A DNA stretch of 64,000 bases, from the NCBI GenBank assembly GCA_964583095.1, contig CAZOVB010000018.1, positions 1-64,000 of the forward strand, in the 5' to 3' direction. This stretch comes from CAZOVB01 sp964583095. Lineage in GTDB: Bacteria > Planctomycetota > Phycisphaerae > SM23-33. The translations under genes were made by a program, and so were the position numbers. This document shows positions 61,198 to 64,000 of the stretch, piece after piece. The notes under the pieces were generated by a model, which had not been told where the DNA came from, searched no databases, and was given only the letters and a program-made list of their open reading frames with translations. Position 1 is the stretch's first letter. The number at the start of each line of letters is the position of its first letter.

Positions 61198-61791
61198 ATG
61201 GACAAGGAACATTCCGACACCCGAACCAACACCCCCGACCTGGCCCACCGCTGGAGAACCGCCCTGCACGAGACCGGCCACGCGGTGGCAAACATCGAGG
61301 CAATGGGAGCGCCCAGAGCCTTTCCGGTCCTCCTGCCTGGCGGGGGAGGGATTTGCTATTGCCCTACCGTGGCCTGCGATGGAGCCTTCGACTTCGACAT
61401 GGCGCTTGTCATTGCCTGCGGAACAAAGGCTGAACGCCTGATGGATGAATGCGAGGCACCGGAGACACAACCGGACCCTGTAGACTTCCTGCGGGAAACG
61501 CCAAAAGACAAAAACCACATGAAAGAACTGCGATCCGGCCTGAAGGCCGATCATGCGGAAGCCATGCCCGATGCCTCCAGACTCGCTGCCTGGTGCACAG
61601 CCGAGAATCCGAGCGATCCGGAGGCATGGGCCAGGCGATACTACTGGATACAGCGCGAAGCGGATCGACTGATCGAGAACAACCGGGAGCGGATCGTAGC
61701 CGTTGCCCGGGAACTCTACGTTAAGGGACAAGTCGTTCTTCGCAGAGAAGAGCTGTACGCACCCGCGGAGCCCACCGATGCCCCATCGTAA
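61198..61791 (+). CDS. FtsH-like (peptidase M41-type) HExxH protein of the element
   Basis: 197 residues with GGAGAAC upstream. WRTALHETGHAVANIEAMGAP (about 20-40) is the FtsH/M41 zinc motif HExxHA without the AAA+ or transmembrane domains; a third ligand Asp/Glu could lie in LIACGTKAERLMDE. Stand-alone M41-like proteins recur in mobile elements of planctomycetes and may be counter-defence or regulated proteolysis factors; that role is inference. Confidence 0.6.
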   Translation: MDKEHSDTRTNTPDLAHRWRTALHETGHAVANIEAMGAPRAFPVLLPGGGGICYCPTVACDGAFDFDMALVIACGTKAERLMDECEAPETQPDPVDFLRETPKDKNHMKELRSGLKADHAEAMPDASRLAAWCTAENPSDPEAWARRYYWIQREADRLIENNRERIVAVARELYVKGQVVLRREELYAPAEPTDAPS

Positions 61792-62019
61792 CCCATGCCC
61801 GGCAGACCAGTGGCTTGCCCTTCAGACCCTGGAATTACCGATCTTGCCTACCTTGTCTATATTACCAAAAGGCGTTTGCAACGCAATATGCAGCGTATGC
61901 AGATACAGGGGCCGCTATGGGTCCTCCCTGGCCCTTTTTCCCCTTCTCCTGCCGCGGGAACAAGGCACGCTACCAAAAAGACACACCTTGTGACAATTTT
62001 GTCGGAAAGGAAACTGCCG

Positions 62020-62733
62020 ATGCTGTTGAACATCCTTGCCAGGACGGACGCGATCTTCTGGCCCTGCCGAACCCAGGACCTGGAGGTCAGACGGGCGATT
62101 GCGGAGCTTCGCGACGAATACCGCGAACTGGGGCTTGCCTGGCGTGTCGGGGGCGACTCGACGGCGCGGCAGGCCCGCTTGCGGGAAATCGACGCCCTGG
62201 CCGAAGCGGGCCGGCTCAGCGTTACCCGGACACCGGGACGGCAATTCGTGTACGTCAAGATCCCGGACGCCGTGGATACCGAGCTTCGCCGTCAAGCCTG
62301 CCTGGCCGACTACGACGCCGCCTTGGGGCTGCTGGGCTGGATCAAGAGCGAGGCCGACGCGGGGCGATGCTACACCCTGGCCGGTCGGGTATGGGTACGG
62401 GAATCCCACTTGGCCGGCGTGGAGTACGGCGGGCCGGACATGGGGCGGATTCTCGGCGGATACGCCGAGTGCATGTTGCCTCTGCTGGTGCGCGCCCTGG
62501 CCGAAAGCAACGCGGATTGCCAAGGTCGGGTCTGGTACACCCTGACCCCGGAGGGCGAACCGCTGGCTGCCGACATGATCGAAGCCGACCGGCACCCGGC
62601 CAGGTTACAGCCCGACGCGGACGCACGCGCGGCCTACCTGCAAGCGACACAGCGCGAACGGGCTTGGCTGGAAGGCAGAACACCGCGAGACTCTCGCAGA
62701 ATCGGGCCGATCCCGTTGCCCGTCGGCGTCTGA
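62020..62733 (+). CDS. Unknown element protein
   Basis: 237 residues from the ATG at 62020 with GGAAAGGAAA upstream; the frame is open back to 61795 but earlier starts lack a site. RRAIAELRDEYRELGLAWRVGGDSTARQARLREIDALAEAGRLSVTRTPGRQFVYVKIPD looks like a winged helix near the start, and the rest is Ala/Glu-rich helix. Not recognised. Confidence 0.5.
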   Translation: MLLNILARTDAIFWPCRTQDLEVRRAIAELRDEYRELGLAWRVGGDSTARQARLREIDALAEAGRLSVTRTPGRQFVYVKIPDAVDTELRRQACLADYDAALGLLGWIKSEADAGRCYTLAGRVWVRESHLAGVEYGGPDMGRILGGYAECMLPLLVRALAESNADCQGRVWYTLTPEGEPLAADMIEADRHPARLQPDADARAAYLQATQRERAWLEGRTPRDSRRIGPIPLPVGV

Positions 62734-62778
62734 CTTTGGATTTACAGACTACGCCGGCGGAAGGAAATCATCGCCGAC

Positions 62779-62970
62779 GTGGACTTGGCGGACCTGCTGG
62801 GGGAGGACGAGGGCGAAAACGGGCAGACCTGCCCCCCCCGGTGGCGAGCAACTGCGGCGATCAAGGGCACCTGCGAACGCCCCAGGCCGCCGAGGCGGCG
62901 ACCCGAAGAAATATTCTCAAAAGAGACTTGCACACAAAAAAGCAACATGATAAAGGTTATTTACCCATGA
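62779..62970 (+). CDS. Possible small basic/acidic ORF before the XRE gene
   Basis: 63 residues from a GTG, ending in a stop that overlaps the XRE start as ATGA. DLADLLGEDEGENGQTCPPRW, then a Pro/Arg-rich tail. No family recognised and no good ribosome-binding site, so this may not be coding; the ATGA overlap is the main argument for it. Confidence 0.3.
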   Translation: MDLADLLGEDEGENGQTCPPRWRATAAIKGTCERPRPPRRRPEEIFSKETCTQKSNMIKVIYP

Positions 62971-63176
62971 AGAAACTATCCGAACAACTTTGCGAGGCCG
63001 TGAAGAACGCAGGCATTTCCCGCTATGAAATCGCCAGGCGGGCCGGTCTGCCCGAATCGGCCCTGTGGCGACTGGTGCATGGCGAGATCATTACGATGAA
63101 GACCGCCGACGCAATCGCCGACGTGCTGGGCCTTGGCCTGCGAAAAACGCGGCGAATCCGCCCGAGAAAGGATTGA
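62967..63176 (+). CDS. XRE-family (lambda-repressor-like) HTH regulator
   Basis: 69 residues with AAAGG 9 bases upstream. A complete Cro/C1-type HTH: LCEAVKNAGISRYEIARRAGLPESALWRLVHGEIITMKTADAIADVLGLGL, with a basic C-terminal tail. It probably controls the element's early genes or the integrase 5 bases downstream. A longer frame upstream in the same phase is a shadow. Confidence 0.85.
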   Translation: MKKLSEQLCEAVKNAGISRYEIARRAGLPESALWRLVHGEIITMKTADAIADVLGLGLRKTRRIRPRKD

Positions 63177-63181
63177 CGACA

Positions 63182-64000
63182 ATGGCATCACTGAGCCACG
63201 ATAAGGGCGAGCGATACCGAATCCAATTCATCGACGCCGACGGGAAGCGCCGCACGATCCGACTCGGGGCCTTGCCCCGTGCCCAGGCCGAGCAGATCAA
63301 GAGGCACGTTGAAGCCCTTGTCAGTGCCCAAGTGTCCGGTGAGCCGATCCGACGACAGACAGGCCTTTGGCTGGCTGAAGACGTGGGAGAGGTCCTGCGG
63401 GGCCGGATGGAGGCCGCGGGCCTGGTCGAGCCGGTCGAGCCGGTCGAAGCATCGAACACCCCCTGCCTGGCCGAGTGGCTGGACCGCTATATCGGCATGA
63501 GGACAGACGTAAAGCCTCTGACAACGCGGAACATGAAACAGGCCCGGGATACGCTGGTCGAGTACTTCGGCCCGGATCGGCCCATCGACACCATCACCCC
63601 ATTGGACGCCGAAGCCTTCGCTGCCTGGATGATCGGGCCGAGGGGACTGGCCAAGGCGACGGCGGCCCGGAGACTCAAGCGGGCGAAACAGTTTTTCTCA
63701 GCCGCCGTCAAGGGGAAGATCCTGGCGGAAAGCCCGTTTACCGACATCAAGGCGGGTAAGGCGAAGAACCGAGACAGGTTGAGGTTCATAGAGGCCGCAG
63801 ACGTGCTGGCCGTCATGGAGGCCTGTCCAGACCCGCAATGGCGGGCCATATTCGCCCTGTGTCGCTTCGGTGGGTTCCGATGCCCTACGGAGGTCCTGCG
63901 GTTGACGTGGGCCGACGTGGATTGGGAACGTCGCCGGTTGACGGTTCATGCGACAAAGACCGAGCATCACGAAGGGGGAGGGGTTCGCGTCCTGCCGATG
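63182..64000 (+). CDS. int: Tyrosine recombinase/integrase (partial, runs off the window)
   Basis: 273 codons are present and the frame is open to the last base. An Arm-binding/N-terminal part (about 1-90) is followed by a core-binding SAM-like domain (LAEWLDRYIGMRTDVKPLTTRNMKQARDTLVEYFG) and the start of the catalytic domain, FALCRFGGFRCPTEVLRLTWADVDWERRRLTVHATKTEHHEGG, where the first catalytic Arg lies in FRCPTE. The HxxR and Tyr boxes are beyond the window. The sequence is typical of planctomycete island integrases. It starts 5 bases after the XRE stop. Its C-terminal tail may be the fragment at 56335-56595. Confidence 0.9.
   Translation, partial: MASLSHDKGERYRIQFIDADGKRRTIRLGALPRAQAEQIKRHVEALVSAQVSGEPIRRQTGLWLAEDVGEVLRGRMEAAGLVEPVEPVEASNTPCLAEWLDRYIGMRTDVKPLTTRNMKQARDTLVEYFGPDRPIDTITPLDAEAFAAWMIGPRGLAKATAARRLKRAKQFFSAAVKGKILAESPFTDIKAGKAKNRDRLRFIEAADVLAVMEACPDPQWRAIFALCRFGGFRCPTEVLRLTWADVDWERRRLTVHATKTEHHEGGGVRVLPM

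Larger units (their letters stand above)
56340..64000 (+). mobile_element. Integrative element, left end to beyond the window
   Basis: It begins at the tRNA-like fragment and continues past the right edge through the tyrosine recombinase gene. The cargo is all on the plus strand: integrase tail, a winged-helix-like protein, two excisionase-like HTH proteins, a prim-pol/DUF3987 protein, three or four unknown small proteins, a HExxH protein, an XRE regulator and the integrase. Prim-pol plus iteron-like repeats suggests autonomous replication in the excised state, as in phage satellites or plasmid-like islands. No structural phage or conjugation genes are visible in the part seen. Only a search past 64000 for the matching attR would prove the ends. 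Confidence 0.7.

Noticed and set aside
61815..62966. 453-residue frame ending in the XRE protein
   Set aside because: The first 384 residues overlap a better gene (62020-62733) and look like random Arg/Gly/Pro sequence; only the 69 residues from 62967 match a family.

Overview
The window looks like chromosome from a high-GC planctomycete, probably Phycisphaerae-like. This is inferred from gene content, not from a marker gene: two arylsulfatases, a 1,624-residue alpha-2-macroglobulin, a DUF4175 protein, two DUF6785/DUF6784-like membrane proteins, a secreted PQQ-type propeller, a secreted ankyrin protein, frequent TTG/GTG starts, and an integrase of the kind common in planctomycete islands. No rRNA, intact tRNA or CRISPR array was seen.

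1-10.3 kb: the end of a TRAP transporter permease, a PfkB sugar kinase, a membrane-anchored J-domain protein, the giant alpha-2-macroglobulin (which carries a pseudopilin GspG-like segment at the position of the bait region), and a three-gene overlapping operon (alpha/beta hydrolase, HExxH/PDZ protease-like protein, zinc-ribbon membrane protein).

10.3-22.6 kb, minus strand: a compact cluster of eight genes. In transcription order they are an AtpZ-like protein, a DUF6785-like transporter, a 1,665-residue fusion of a degenerate M28 peptidase domain with a MacB/FtsX permease, a second DUF6785/OPT-like membrane protein, an unknown 305-residue protein, a PqqD-like protein, a small FtsX permease and a LolD-type ATPase. 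Five of the junctions overlap or leave at most 3 nt. This is one candidate for an undescribed system, possibly peptide handling and export.

22.8-37.5 kb: hisC-hisB, an aldo/keto reductase, a small zincin, two sulfatases, a DUF4175 protein, a small membrane protein overlapping clpX, a GAF-SpoIIE phosphatase and a DUF89 phosphatase.

37.6-49.5 kb: a divergent catabolic locus. On the minus strand, from 46.0 kb down, lie E2 and E3 of a 2-oxoacid dehydrogenase, a fused class II aldolase/SDR, a zinc-type dehydrogenase with two Rossmann units and a mannitol-dehydrogenase-like polyol dehydrogenase. On the plus strand lie a DeoR regulator and a fused E1 alpha-beta. Repeats in the shared intergenic region look like the DeoR operator. 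The locus probably oxidises a polyol or deoxysugar, cleaves it and feeds the product to its own oxoacid dehydrogenase.

49.6-56.2 kb: propeller protein, PHP phosphatase, lipoprotein, 1-phosphofructokinase-type kinase, a 15-repeat ankyrin protein and a DUF4174 protein.

56.34 kb to the window end: an integrative element. Its left end is a tRNA-like 3' fragment beside a tRNA-style terminator. It carries a detached integrase C-terminal tail, two small excisionase-like HTH proteins, a prim-pol/DUF3987 replication protein, two sets of iteron-like repeats, an FtsH-like HExxH protein, an XRE regulator and a tyrosine recombinase that runs off the window. Integration appears to separate the integrase from its own C-terminus.
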